30,317 nucleotides of DNA from Methylococcaceae bacterium UBA662 (GCA_002299425.1 DBNW01000043.1:1-30317), one strand, 5' to 3'; positions 8,533 through 16,724 are shown, counted from the first letter of the stretch. Program-made: numbers and translations. The notes: a model not told the origin generated them from the sequence alone.

Positions 8533-9313
8533 TGTCAGTTCAAACCTGATAGCCGCCGAACGGCTTATCGAGGAAGCCGTAAACGCCGGTGCCCAGTTGG
8601 TTGCCCTGCCGGAGAATTTCGCCCTGATGAGCTACCGTGAAGCGGACAAAACCGCCTGCAAGGAAGCCTTAGGCCAAGGCCCTATACAAAATTTTTTAGC
8701 CCATGCCGCGAAAAAATACGCCGTTTGGGTAGTCGGCGGTACTATCCCCATGGCGGTCGCTGGCTCCCCGGACAAGGTACGCGCCAGTTGTCTGGTTTAT
8801 GACGACCAAGGCGCACTCGTGGCCCGCTACGATAAAATTCATTTGTTCGACGTTAGCGTACCCGAAACGGACGAAGTCTACCGAGAATCCGACGCTATCG
8901 AAGCCGGTTGCCAACCCCTCGTACTCGACACGCCGTTTGGCAAGCTTGGCATCGCCGTCTGTTATGACCTGCGCTTCCCCGAGCTTTTCCGCAAAATGAG
9001 CCGCTTGGGCGCGCAAGTGTTTGTCGTACCCTCCGCGTTCACCGCCCAAACCGGTACCGCACACTGGGAGTTGTTGCTGCGCGCTAGAGCCGTCGAAAAC
9101 CTGTGTTATGTGATCGCACCCAATCAAGGCGGTTTCCACATGAACGGTCGCCATACTTTCGGCCACAGTATGATCATTGACCCGTGGGGTGTGGTTTTGG
9201 ATTGCTATAAAACCGGCGCTGGTTTTGTAATGGGTGAAATTAACCTCGAACGGCTAAAAAAAGTCCGTGCTACTTTTCCTGCCTTGACGCACCGACGGTT
9301 TGATTGTGACTAA
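8489..9313 (+). CDS. Carbon-nitrogen hydrolase (nitrilase superfamily, Nit1/deaminated-glutathione-amidase-like)
   Basis: A 274-residue cytoplasmic hydrolase with the full nitrilase catalytic triad: E42 in ALPENF, K115 in YDKIHLFDV and C157 in VCYDLRFPELFR. The AAIQM N-terminus, the length and the CYDLRFPEL motif place it in the Nit branch, whose characterised members hydrolyse deaminated glutathione or omega-amidated 2-oxo acids (metabolite repair). The exact substrate is an inference. A nitrilase gene between yhdP and tldD is a known arrangement, for example in Pseudomonas. The start lies within the last 44 bases of yhdP and no strong ribosome binding site is seen, so translation is probably coupled. 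The end overlaps the next gene. Confidence 0.88.
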   Translation: MTTQCAAIQMASSPNVSSNLIAAERLIEEAVNAGAQLVALPENFALMSYREADKTACKEALGQGPIQNFLAHAAKKYAVWVVGGTIPMAVAGSPDKVRASCLVYDDQGALVARYDKIHLFDVSVPETDEVYRESDAIEAGCQPLVLDTPFGKLGIAVCYDLRFPELFRKMSRLGAQVFVVPSAFTAQTGTAHWELLLRARAVENLCYVIAPNQGGFHMNGRHTFGHSMIIDPWGVVLDCYKTGAGFVMGEINLERLKKVRATFPALTHRRFDCD

Positions 9314-9884
9314 AACGGCCTACTGCATTTTCAGTTTCATGGCGGTCGCCGCTGTCTTAGCCGGTTGCGGCTCAAGTGATGAGCGTTACCGCGACACGCA
9401 AATACTGGAACGTCCTCCTCTGCTTCCCATCCCCAAGCACGAGGCGGCTCTGGCCTGTTGCGCCGACGAACCCGTACTCCCGAAAGCGAGTGTCACTCAA
9501 GGTTTAGGCGATGCCGTCAGCATGGTTGCCAGCAAACCGGTCACCTTAAAAATCAAGCAGCCCTTCGGCACTGCCTGGAACAACATCGGCTTGGCCCTTG
9601 CACAAAGCGAGATAAAAATTACCGATCAGGAACGCGCACAAGGAATTTATTATGTCGCCTACCAGCCCGCCAGTTTGTTTGGCGGCTGGCTTACCGCCTC
9701 GGCAAAAGAAGTCGTCTACCAAGTGATCGTGAGACCAGAAGGCAATGAAACCTGGGTGAGTGCCAAACCGGCCGACACCACCGAGCCTCAATTTGAGTCT
9801 GACTTGGAAGAGGCTCGCGCCGATGCTGAAGACCTGTTATACCGTTTGTACGAAACCTTGCGTGACGACTTAGTCAATCAATAA
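9306..9884 (+). CDS. BamC/NlpB-like outer-membrane lipoprotein, short form
   Basis: About 192 residues with a signal peptide (AYCIFSFMAVAAV) ending in the lipobox LAGC followed by GSS, so it is a lipoprotein predicted to reach the outer membrane. The region PFGTAWNNIGLALAQSEIKITDQERAQGIYYVAY resembles the first globular domain of BamC/NlpB, an accessory part of the BAM outer-membrane protein assembly complex. E. coli BamC has about 344 residues and two such domains; here only one is present. In many bacteria bamC lies next to dapA, not in this cluster. I chose the GTG at 9306; a TTG at 9300 would add two residues. Both overlap the end of the nitrilase gene. Family membership is likely, but function as BamC is not proven. 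Confidence 0.65.
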   Translation: MTKTAYCIFSFMAVAAVLAGCGSSDERYRDTQILERPPLLPIPKHEAALACCADEPVLPKASVTQGLGDAVSMVASKPVTLKIKQPFGTAWNNIGLALAQSEIKITDQERAQGIYYVAYQPASLFGGWLTASAKEVVYQVIVRPEGNETWVSAKPADTTEPQFESDLEEARADAEDLLYRLYETLRDDLVNQ

Positions 9885-9911
9885 CCCTAAAAACAACGGC
9901 AAAAAAACCCT

Positions 9912-11351
9912 ATGGATTTACTTAGCTTAGCGCGCCAAACTATTCTCGAACCCTGTGGTTTGCAGGATCACGACATAGAAAAAATCCTAGGCCGCCTGCT
10001 GAGTGCACCGGTTGATGCCGCCGACATTTACTTTCAAAACAGCCATTTTGAATCCTGGGTTATGGAGGGCGGGATTATCAAAGAAGGCAGTTACAGCATC
10101 GAACAAGGCGTTGGCATCAGGGCGGTTGCTGGGGAAAAAACCGGCTTTGCCTACAGCGACCGGTTGGAATTGCCGAAACTCCTAGAAGCTGCCGAAAATG
10201 TCACGGCTATTTTGCGGCAAGGCCAGGCAAAAACCATCGGCCTGACGCCAAAACAGCCTACTGTAGGCCGTTACTCGTCAAACAATCCCTTATCTTCGCT
10301 GCATGACAGCGAAAAAATTGCTTGGTTGCAGCAAGTAGAAAGCCAAACCCGCAAGCTCGACCCTAGGATAGAAGAAGTCATCGTTAGCCTAATCGCCGCT
10401 TACGACCGTATTTTGGTGGTCAACCAAAACGGTCAGATGGCCGCTGATATTCGCCCGCTGGTGCGTATGAATGTCAGTGTGATCGTGGCAAAAAATGGCC
10501 GCCGTGAACAAGCCAGCGTAGGCGGGGGTGGGCGTGGCGATTACCGCCAAGTTCTTGCTGAAGAGAGGGCGCTGGATTTGGGTCGGCAAGCTGTCCGGCA
10601 AGCCCTAGTGAACCTAGAGGCACGCGCCGCACCGGCAGGTACTATGACCGTTGTCCTAGGGCCAGGCTGGCCAGGAATTTTGCTGCATGAGGCGATCGGG
10701 CACGGTTTGGAAGGCGATTTTAACCGCAAGGGCACCTCGGCTTTCAGTGGCCGGGTTGGTGAGCGCGTGGCTTCCCCTTTGTGCACTATTGTTGACGACG
10801 GCACCTTGCCTGGACGGCGTGGGTCTTTGAGCATAGATGATGAAGGTACGCCCACGCAGCAAACGGTGCTGATAGAAAACGGCATCCTAAAAGGCTATTT
10901 GCACGACCAGCTCAATGCCCGCTTAATGAAAACTCAAGCCACAGGCAATGGCCGTCGGGAATCCTACGCCCATCTGCCGATGCCGCGCATGACCAACACC
11001 TACTTGTTAGCAGGCCAGCACGACCCGGAAGAAATTATCCAATCGGTCAGCAAAGGTCTGTACGCGAAAAATTTTTCAGGCGGCCAAGTGGACATCACCT
11101 CGGGTAAATTTGTTTTCACCGCCAGCGAAGCGTACCTGATTGAAAACGGCAAGATAGCCTACCCCGTTAAAGGTGTTACGTTGATAGGCAACGGCCCTGA
11201 CGTGTTGACTAAAGTGTCAATGGTGGGCAACGATTTAGAATTGGACGGTGGCGTTGGCACCTGCGGCAAAGACGGCCAAAGCGTTCCGGTGGGGGTAGGG
11301 CAGCCCACCTTAAAAATAGACACCCTAACCGTAGGCGGAACCGCCGTCTGA
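9912..11351 (+). CDS. tldD: Metalloprotease TldD
   Basis: A 479-residue protein, nearly the E. coli TldD length (481). TldD pairs with TldE/PmbA as a heterodimeric zinc protease that degrades unfolded peptides and matures modified peptides such as microcin B17; TldE is not in this window. The zinc motif HEAIGHGLEGD is at residues 259-269, and the third metal ligand is the Cys in GTCGKDGQ near residue 451. That Cys marks it as TldD, because TldE/PmbA lacks the active metal site. It follows the BamC-like gene by 27 bases without a clear ribosome binding site and ends the cluster that begins with rlmH or yhdP. Confidence 0.96.
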   Translation: MDLLSLARQTILEPCGLQDHDIEKILGRLLSAPVDAADIYFQNSHFESWVMEGGIIKEGSYSIEQGVGIRAVAGEKTGFAYSDRLELPKLLEAAENVTAILRQGQAKTIGLTPKQPTVGRYSSNNPLSSLHDSEKIAWLQQVESQTRKLDPRIEEVIVSLIAAYDRILVVNQNGQMAADIRPLVRMNVSVIVAKNGRREQASVGGGGRGDYRQVLAEERALDLGRQAVRQALVNLEARAAPAGTMTVVLGPGWPGILLHEAIGHGLEGDFNRKGTSAFSGRVGERVASPLCTIVDDGTLPGRRGSLSIDDEGTPTQQTVLIENGILKGYLHDQLNARLMKTQATGNGRRESYAHLPMPRMTNTYLLAGQHDPEEIIQSVSKGLYAKNFSGGQVDITSGKFVFTASEAYLIENGKIAYPVKGVTLIGNGPDVLTKVSMVGNDLELDGGVGTCGKDGQSVPVGVGQPTLKIDTLTVGGTAV

Positions 11352-11380
11352 TTTGTTGGCAACCTTAACGTGAGGATCCT

Positions 11381-12244
11381 ATGAACACCCGTATCCGCAG
11401 CCTAGGCCAAGTCATAGCCGCGCAAACCGTGACCGATGGTGCCGGGGTAAAATTAAAACGCAGCCTAAGCCCTGTCCATTACCCGCTGTGTGATCCGTTT
11501 TTGCTACTCGACGAGTTTGCCTCCGATGAATCAGCCGATTATTGCGGTGGCTTCCCGGCGCATCCGCACCGGGGGTTTGAAACCGTCACCTACCTGTTGC
11601 AAGGGGCAATGCAGCACCAAGACCACTTAGGCAACAGCGGGCATTTACGCGCCGGCGGTGTGCAGTGGATGCGTGCCGGCCGTGGCATTATCCATTCAGA
11701 AATGCCCGAGCAGGAACAGGGCCGTCTGCACGGCTTCCAGTTGTGGATCAACCTGCCGGCCCGTGAAAAATACACCCCCCCGCGTTACCAAGATTTTTCC
11801 GCTGCTGATTTTCCCCGTGTAAGCCTTGAGGGTGGCGGCCAGATAACCGTGCTGGCCGGGCAATTCACCGACGCTGACGGCAACCGCTACCACGGCGCGG
11901 TAACGAACATCCACACCCAGCCGCTGTTTTTAGAGATCGTTTTGGTCGCAGGACAGCCCTTTTCCCTGTCGCTACCTACGGACCATACCGTTCTGTTTTA
12001 TGTCTACGAAGGCGCAGTGCGGGTGGGCGTGGAAGGGACATTTTTAACAGCCGGGCAGATCGGGCAACTGGTGGATGGCAGCGAAGTGCGCTGGTCCGCC
12101 GGGGCCGAGGGCGGCAAAGGGCTGTTGCTAGCGGCGGCACCCCTAGGTGAAGCCGCCGTACACGGCGGGCCGTTTGTCATGAACACGCAAGAGCAAATCG
12201 ACCAAGCCTTCCGCGATTACCGCGAGGGCGTATTAACAGCCTGA
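11381..12244 (+). CDS. Pirin family protein (bicupin)
   Basis: A 287-residue cupin protein. The N-terminal cupin carries the metal ligands H61 and H63 (PAHPHRGFETVTY), H105 and E107 (GIIHSEMPE), matching pirin exactly. The C-terminal cupin holds the typical pirin core (FYVYEGAVRVGVEG). Bacterial pirins such as E. coli YhhW can be quercetin dioxygenases; others bind and modulate metabolic enzymes, so the role here is open. A good ribosome binding site (GTGAGG) lies eight bases or so before the ATG. A nitroreductase gene follows after 16 bases, so the two probably share a transcript. The C7 run in its sequence (near 11775) is in frame. Confidence 0.92.
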   Translation: MNTRIRSLGQVIAAQTVTDGAGVKLKRSLSPVHYPLCDPFLLLDEFASDESADYCGGFPAHPHRGFETVTYLLQGAMQHQDHLGNSGHLRAGGVQWMRAGRGIIHSEMPEQEQGRLHGFQLWINLPAREKYTPPRYQDFSAADFPRVSLEGGGQITVLAGQFTDADGNRYHGAVTNIHTQPLFLEIVLVAGQPFSLSLPTDHTVLFYVYEGAVRVGVEGTFLTAGQIGQLVDGSEVRWSAGAEGGKGLLLAAAPLGEAAVHGGPFVMNTQEQIDQAFRDYREGVLTA

Positions 12245-12260
12245 ACAGGAGCGCAAAGCC

Positions 12261-12875
12261 ATGCAGCCAAACTATGCCGTCACTGCGGTTACTATCCATG
12301 AATTAATCGCCCAGCGCTGGAGTCCGCGCTCATTCGACCCGAACAAGCCGGTCAGCCAAGAACAGTTACACGCCCTTTTGGAAGCCGCCCGCTGGGCACC
12401 GTCCTGTTTTAACGACCAACCGTGGCGCTATGTGGTTTGCGATAAACAGGCTAACCCAGACAGTTGGCAGACGGCTTTTGCCTTGTTGGCGGAAAAAAAC
12501 CAGTTATGGGCAAAAAACGCGCCGGTTTTTATGCTGGCGGTAGCGACCAGCAGGTTTAGCCACAACGCCAGCCCCAGCCGCTGGGGTATGTACGACACCG
12601 GTGCCGCCAGTATGGCGTTATGTTTGCAGGCGGTGGCTTTAGGTTTGATCGTGCATCAAATGGGCGGCTACGACCACCTTAAAGCGCGCGAGGCGTTTGG
12701 CATACCCGATGATTGCACACCCATGGCGATGATGGCGGTAGGCTACCAAGCCGAAGCCGATTTGCTGGCCGATGAGTTCAAGGCATCAGAAACCGGCCCG
12801 CGCAGCCGTGCGCCATTGGCGCAGTGGTGTTATGCCGGGCATTGGCATGAGGCTGTGACCGGACTCTCGGATTAA
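12261..12875 (+). CDS. Nitroreductase family protein (FMN-dependent)
   Basis: A 204-residue protein with the nitroreductase N-terminal FMN phosphate-binding segment (RWSPRSFDPNKPV), the LLEAARWAPSCFNDQPWRYVV stretch, and the GAASMALCLQAVALGLIVHQMGGYD helix that builds the dimer and flavin pocket. Members are homodimeric FMN enzymes that reduce nitro compounds, quinones or flavins with NAD(P)H; the substrate is unknown. A strong ribosome binding site (AGGAG) precedes the ATG, and the gene is 16 bases behind the pirin gene. It converges on ampD with a 14-base gap. Confidence 0.92.
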   Translation: MQPNYAVTAVTIHELIAQRWSPRSFDPNKPVSQEQLHALLEAARWAPSCFNDQPWRYVVCDKQANPDSWQTAFALLAEKNQLWAKNAPVFMLAVATSRFSHNASPSRWGMYDTGAASMALCLQAVALGLIVHQMGGYDHLKAREAFGIPDDCTPMAMMAVGYQAEADLLADEFKASETGPRSRAPLAQWCYAGHWHEAVTGLSD

Positions 12876-12902
12876 TGCTGAAAACACCCTTAAGTGTTCA
12901 GC
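12875..12902. terminator. Hairpin at the convergent nitroreductase/ampD ends
   Basis: The arms TGCTGA(AA)ACAC and GTGTTCAGCA pair with a two-base bulge around a loop of about six bases. The hairpin spans both stop regions, so it could serve as a bidirectional terminator. Neither side has a clear T tract, which keeps the confidence low. Confidence 0.3.
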
Positions 12903-13435
12903 AACCGGTACAGCCGCCGCCAATTAAACGACGCCCCGGGGTCGGTCTTGCGCCCTGGAGCGATATCGCTATGGCCGGTGATGCGCCCGGTTGATAATTT
13001 TGGATACTGTTCCAACAGCAGCCGAATGACTACCGCAAGTTTTTCGTATTGGGCAGGGGTATACGGCAACTGCTCAGTGCCTTCTAGCTCAATGCCGATG
13101 GAAAAATCATTGCAGGCTTCCCGCCCTTGGTAACAGGACACCCCCGCGTGCCAGGCGCGCCGGTTGAACGGTACATACTGAATACACGCGCCGTCACGCC
13201 GAACCAGCACATGCGCGGACACTTGCAGCGCCTGAATTTCCCGGAAATAAGGGTGGGCCGCCGCGTCAAGCCGGTTGCAAAACAATTGGTTGATGTAATC
13301 GCCGCCAAATTGCCCCGGCGGCAGGCTGATGCAATGAATCACCAGCAAGGAGATGTCGGCAGGGTCCGGCCGTGCGTTACAGTTTGGCGAGGGGATATGA
13401 CGGATGCCGGTCAACCAGTGATTTGCTATTTCCAT
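12890..13435 (-). CDS. ampD: 1,6-anhydro-N-acetylmuramyl-L-alanine amidase AmpD
   Basis: A 181-residue zinc amidase (E. coli AmpD has 183). It cleaves the L-alanine bond of 1,6-anhydro-muropeptides in the cytoplasm during cell-wall recycling and thereby affects beta-lactamase induction where AmpR/AmpC exist. Zinc ligands are H34 (VIHCIS), H155 (GHSDIAPG) and D165 (RKTDPG), with E117 in IGIELEG as the catalytic-region glutamate; all match the E. coli positions closely. I chose the ATG at 13435; a TTG at 13450 would add five residues absent from the family. It is divergent from the CinA-like gene, with 80 bases between the starts. Confidence 0.95.
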   Translation of the reverse strand: MEIANHWLTGIRHIPSPNCNARPDPADISLLVIHCISLPPGQFGGDYINQLFCNRLDAAAHPYFREIQALQVSAHVLVRRDGACIQYVPFNRRAWHAGVSCYQGREACNDFSIGIELEGTEQLPYTPAQYEKLAVVIRLLLEQYPKLSTGRITGHSDIAPGRKTDPGASFNWRRLYRLLNT

Positions 13436-13515
13436 ACCCTGCCGTCCCAAAAAAAACGATCATTATTGGCGAAGCCGGCCGCAGAGTAAAATTTTCACTT
13501 TATCCGAGCTACAGT

Positions 13516-14739
13516 ATGAACCCATGCTTTGAAGTGTTCTCGCAAGGGGAAGAAATCATCACCGGGCAGACCGTGGACAGCAATGCCGCCTGGTTGTCGC
13601 AACAGGCCGTGCAACAGGGCTTTACCGTCACCCGGCATACGGCGGTCGGCGACAGGCTGGCCGATTTGGTCGGCGTGCTGCATGAAATCGCCGACCGCGC
13701 CGATTGCTGCATCAGCACCGGTGGCTTAGGGCCGACCAGCGATGACCTCACCGCCGCAGCGGTCGCTCAAGCCTTTGGCACACCTTTAAAGTTTGATGCG
13801 GCGGCGTTCACCCAAATGCAGCGTTTTTTTGCCAGCCGCAACCGGCCTATGCCCGAAGCCAACCGCAAACAGGCTATGCTCCCGGAAGGTGCCGAACGCT
13901 TGGATAACCGTTGGGGGACGGCACCCGGTTTCGCCTTGCAACAGGGCCGTTGTTGGTTTGCTTTCCTGCCGGGTGTGCCGTCGGAAATGAAAGCGATGTT
14001 CCAGGAGTCTGTTCTGCCTAAATGGCATCAGCGCTTCCGGCTTAAACCCAGCACCTTGGTGACGTTGCGGACAGTCGGCATCGGCGAGTCGGACATACAG
14101 CAGCGCTTGACCAGCGTGGTTATACCCGGGCCGGTGCAGTTAGGCTTCCGCGCCAGCCTTCATGAGGTGCAGACTAAGTTGTTGTTCCCGCACGGTTATG
14201 AGGCTTCGGCACGGGAAGAGCTGGCCGCACACGTGGCCGGCTTGCTGGGCGATGCCGTGTTTGCCATTGACCGGTCAGGTGCCGAAAACGGCGACCTTGC
14301 CTGCGTTGTCGATGGCTTAATGACGGCGCAAGGCAAAACCTTGGCGGTGGTAGAAACCATCAGCCAAGGCTCGTTAGCGGGCTTGTGCGTGGGCTCGGCT
14401 TGGCTGTTGGAAAGCCGGTTTGAACAATCCCGCAGCCGCCTCGCCGCTAGCCTGGGCGTGGTCCTTGATGCCGCTAATCCGATGGCCAGCGCCCAAACCA
14501 TGGCTGGGGCGGTCAGGCAACAAAGCGGGGCCGATTTTGTGCTGGTGCAGCTTTATGCCGGTGACCGGACGTTACTGCAAGACCCGGGCCAAGGCGTGAC
14601 AATCCATACCCTGCTGCTGACCGAACACGGCAGCCACCCGGCCACGCACACCGTGGCCGGTTCCGGCAAGCGCAAACAATACCAAGCCGCAACCCTAGCC
14701 CTAGATTTTTTACGGCGGTATTTACAAAGCAGGCTCTAG
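13516..14739 (+). CDS. CinA-like protein of the YfaY type (MoaB/Mog domain plus degenerate CinA C-terminal domain)
   Basis: A 407-residue protein. Residues about 1-170 form the MoaB/Mog-like (COG1058) domain, with GEEIITGQTVDSNAAWLS and STGGLGPTSDDLTAAAVA, and GVPSEMKAMF after it; in CinA this part is an ADP-ribose pyrophosphatase. The C-terminal part, from about residue 270, corresponds to the NMN deamidase (PncC) domain, but its AESCTGG signature reads VETISQGS and the YSNEAK and ISGIAGP motifs are missing. This resembles E. coli YfaY, whose C-terminus is also degenerate. Deamidase activity is therefore unlikely. The start at 13516 matches the family N-terminus; the open frame extends upstream to 13372 into the ampD gene. 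mutY follows after four bases. Confidence 0.88.
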   Translation: MNPCFEVFSQGEEIITGQTVDSNAAWLSQQAVQQGFTVTRHTAVGDRLADLVGVLHEIADRADCCISTGGLGPTSDDLTAAAVAQAFGTPLKFDAAAFTQMQRFFASRNRPMPEANRKQAMLPEGAERLDNRWGTAPGFALQQGRCWFAFLPGVPSEMKAMFQESVLPKWHQRFRLKPSTLVTLRTVGIGESDIQQRLTSVVIPGPVQLGFRASLHEVQTKLLFPHGYEASAREELAAHVAGLLGDAVFAIDRSGAENGDLACVVDGLMTAQGKTLAVVETISQGSLAGLCVGSAWLLESRFEQSRSRLAASLGVVLDAANPMASAQTMAGAVRQQSGADFVLVQLYAGDRTLLQDPGQGVTIHTLLLTEHGSHPATHTVAGSGKRKQYQAATLALDFLRRYLQSRL

Positions 14740-14743
14740 CGGC

Positions 14744-15868
14744 ATGGAGTTATCTGCGGGTGAATTTCAAGCGCGTATCCTCGCCTGGTTTGACCGCTAT
14801 GGCCGCAAGGATTTGCCTTGGCAGCAAGACATCACGCCTTATCGGGTGTGGCTGTCGGAGACCATGCTCCAGCAAACCCAAGTCACTACGGTCATGCCTT
14901 ACTTCAAGGCTTTCACCGCTCACTTGCCAACCCTTGAAAGTCTGGCCGATGCGCCGCTAGACCGGGTGTTGCAGTTGTGGTCCGGGCTAGGGTATTACGC
15001 CCGCGCCAGAAACTTGCACAACGCCGCCCAAGCGATAGTCCAGCAAGGATTTTTCCCCGACACTTTGGAAGGCTTGACGGCTTTGCCCGGCATAGGCCGG
15101 TCTACCGCAGGTGCCATCCTCAGCATCGCCTTTGACAACAGCCACCCCATTTTAGACGGCAATGTGAAACGGGTGTTAAGCCGTTATCAAGCCATTCACG
15201 GCTGGCCAGGGCAAAGCCAAATCAGCCGGCGGCTTTGGGCCATCAGCACGGAACTGACCCCGACCGAGCGCGTGGCCGACTACACCCAAGCCATCATGGA
15301 TTTGGGCGCGACGCTTTGTACCCGCAGCCAACCGGATTGCCCGCGCTGCCCGTTGCAGGATGTTTGTAGGGCCAGGTTAGCGGGTACGGAAACGCAGCTA
15401 CCTAGCTCTAAGCCGCGCAAAGCCCTGCCGGAAAAACGCCGGGTGCTGGTGATTTTGGCAACCGCCCAAGGCCAGGTTTTGTTGCAACAAAGACCGCCGG
15501 TGGGGTTGTGGGGCGGTTTGTGGAGCTTGCCGGAATTTACCGATGGTGACCAAGCTTTAGTTTGGTGCCAGGCGCGTTATGGTCTTAGTGCATGGCATTG
15601 CGGCAACGAAAGGCGGCACCGCTTTTCTCATTACTGTTTGCGGTACACGCCGTTATGGGCTACAACTAAAAACGCGGGCAATTTTGTGCTGGAAGCAGGC
15701 GGCGGGGTTTGGTATAACGCCCGCCAGGTTAATGGATTGGGCTTGCCCGCTCCAATAAAGAAACTGTTGCAGGAACATTTTAACGAGGTGGTAAATGGCA
15801 AAATTAGTGCAGTGTGCGAAATTGGGCAGGATGGCGGAAGGTTTGGAGGCAGCACCGTTTCCCGGTGA
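14744..15868 (+). CDS. mutY: Adenine DNA glycosylase MutY
   Basis: A 374-residue base-excision repair enzyme that removes adenine opposite 8-oxoguanine. Catalytic residues sit at E39 (WLSETMLQQTQV) and D138 (ILDGNVKR), with the helix-hairpin-helix at LPGIGRSTAGAIL. The 4Fe-4S cysteines C192, C199, C202 and C208 have the C-x6-C-x2-C-x5-C spacing and match the E. coli numbering. A C-terminal NUDIX-like 8-oxoG recognition domain follows (QVLLQQRPPVGLWGGLWSLPEF). The protein is about 24 residues longer than E. coli MutY; the extra tail (after LLQEHFN) is encoded by the 74 bases that also encode the start of yggX, so it is probably non-conserved read-through. Confidence 0.97.
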   Translation: MELSAGEFQARILAWFDRYGRKDLPWQQDITPYRVWLSETMLQQTQVTTVMPYFKAFTAHLPTLESLADAPLDRVLQLWSGLGYYARARNLHNAAQAIVQQGFFPDTLEGLTALPGIGRSTAGAILSIAFDNSHPILDGNVKRVLSRYQAIHGWPGQSQISRRLWAISTELTPTERVADYTQAIMDLGATLCTRSQPDCPRCPLQDVCRARLAGTETQLPSSKPRKALPEKRRVLVILATAQGQVLLQQRPPVGLWGGLWSLPEFTDGDQALVWCQARYGLSAWHCGNERRHRFSHYCLRYTPLWATTKNAGNFVLEAGGGVWYNARQVNGLGLPAPIKKLLQEHFNEVVNGKISAVCEIGQDGGRFGGSTVSR

Positions 15869-16070
15869 AAAAGGTCAGGAAATCTATGAAAAAATTTCCA
15901 AACAAGCCTGGCAAGAGTGGCTTAACAAACAAACCATGCTAATCAACGAATGCCGTCTGGCCAGCTATGACCCTAAAGCGCGCGCTTTTCTGGCCGAAGA
16001 GCGGAAAAAATTTTTGTTTGAAAACCACGATCAAATGCCGGAAGGGTATGTTCCGCCTAAGGATTTGTGA
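15795..16070 (+). CDS. yggX: Fe(2+)-trafficking / oxidative damage protection protein YggX
   Basis: A 91-residue protein, normal family length, with FPGEKGQEIYEKISKQAW, the near-invariant KQTMLINE and the C-terminal FLFENHDQMPEGYVPP. YggX protects iron-sulfur enzymes from oxidative damage and may handle labile iron; the mutY-yggX pair is also found in E. coli, and MutY carries a 4Fe-4S cluster. A good ribosome binding site (GAGGTGG) sits before the ATG, inside mutY. The two genes overlap by 74 bases in different frames. The 56 bases after its stop contain no clear T-tailed hairpin. Confidence 0.96.
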   Translation: MAKLVQCAKLGRMAEGLEAAPFPGEKGQEIYEKISKQAWQEWLNKQTMLINECRLASYDPKARAFLAEERKKFLFENHDQMPEGYVPPKDL

Positions 16071-16126
16071 GCGCAGTAAGGCTTGCGTGACAGCTTACGC
16101 CACAGCGGCATACCCTATGCGGGGCG

Positions 16127-16477
16127 TCACCGCGAACGCTTGCTGGTGTTATAAGAGAACGAGCTGACCACTCCGTGCTTGTCAAATTTAATCACCAAAT
16201 CCTCGGCACTCATGTCTCCCAGCAAATTGTACCGATAATCGCCATAAGTCCAGGTTTTGAAGCCATTGTCCAAGCCGGTGCGCCAAGGCGTGCCAAACGC
16301 GGTGTAAATATCATTTTGGCGGGTTTCACCAATGCGTATCGAAGACACCTGCCCGGCCGGAAAAGGATGGCCTGCGTTAAAACAACCGGACAACAGACCG
16401 AGTGACAGCAGCACGCTACAGCCCGCTTTGCGTACAGAGGGTTTTAAAAATACGGCGAAAAAAATGGCTGAGTTCAT
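16127..16477 (-). CDS. SmpA/OmlA (BamE-fold) domain lipoprotein
   Basis: A 116-residue protein with an N-terminal signal segment ending in the lipobox LLSGC (Cys near residue 32), so a lipoprotein. The mature part (VSSIRIGETRQNDIYTAFG, then WTYGDYRYN and a final DKHGVVSSFSYN strand) has the two-helix/three-strand pattern of the SmpA/OmlA fold. That fold is shared by BamE and several small envelope lipoproteins. It lacks the BamE length and is not in a bamE context, so I do not call it bamE. A purine-rich AAGAAGAGAG before the ATG can serve as ribosome binding site. It is divergent from bepA, itself an envelope quality-control protease. Confidence 0.75.
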   Translation of the reverse strand: MNSAIFFAVFLKPSVRKAGCSVLLSLGLLSGCFNAGHPFPAGQVSSIRIGETRQNDIYTAFGTPWRTGLDNGFKTWTYGDYRYNLLGDMSAEDLVIKFDKHGVVSSFSYNTSKRSR

Positions 16478-16724
16478 GGCAGTACTCTCTTCTTAAAAGC
16501 CGCTATCGTGGGTGGAAATGACCCGCCTGTCAAATCAGGGATGGCGCATCGTTTGGGCGGAACAAGACGGCAAAGCCAGGCCGTCTGTCTGCGTTCTGGC
16601 GTTTTGTTGCAACATAGCGGGGAATTGCATGGCAATTTTTTTGTCGGATGGCTTTGATTGACCAAACAAAAGTACATCTGTTTGCTGGTAGGGGCGGTTT
16701 TTGCCCGTCGGCTGGACTTCGCTA
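16478..16724. promoter_or_regulatory. Divergent intergenic region with two hairpins, one terminator-like
   Basis: This 247-base gap lies between the starts of the OmlA-like lipoprotein (-) and bepA (+). It holds a hairpin with 7-bp arms AGACGGC (16565-16571) and GCCGTCT (16580-16586), and a second one with AATTGC (16623-16628) and GCAATT (16632-16637) running into seven T (to 16642). The second has the shape of a weak intrinsic terminator on the + strand, which is odd before a gene start and could end a short untranslated transcript. I see no convincing promoter. Confidence 0.3.

Noticed and set aside
13127..13489. 120-codon + strand frame opposite ampD
   Set aside because: AmpD has all zinc ligands in place on the other strand; the frame has no recognisable feature.
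16127..16477. Calling the SmpA/OmlA-fold lipoprotein bamE
   Set aside because: Only the fold pattern is shared; length, motifs and context do not identify true BamE.
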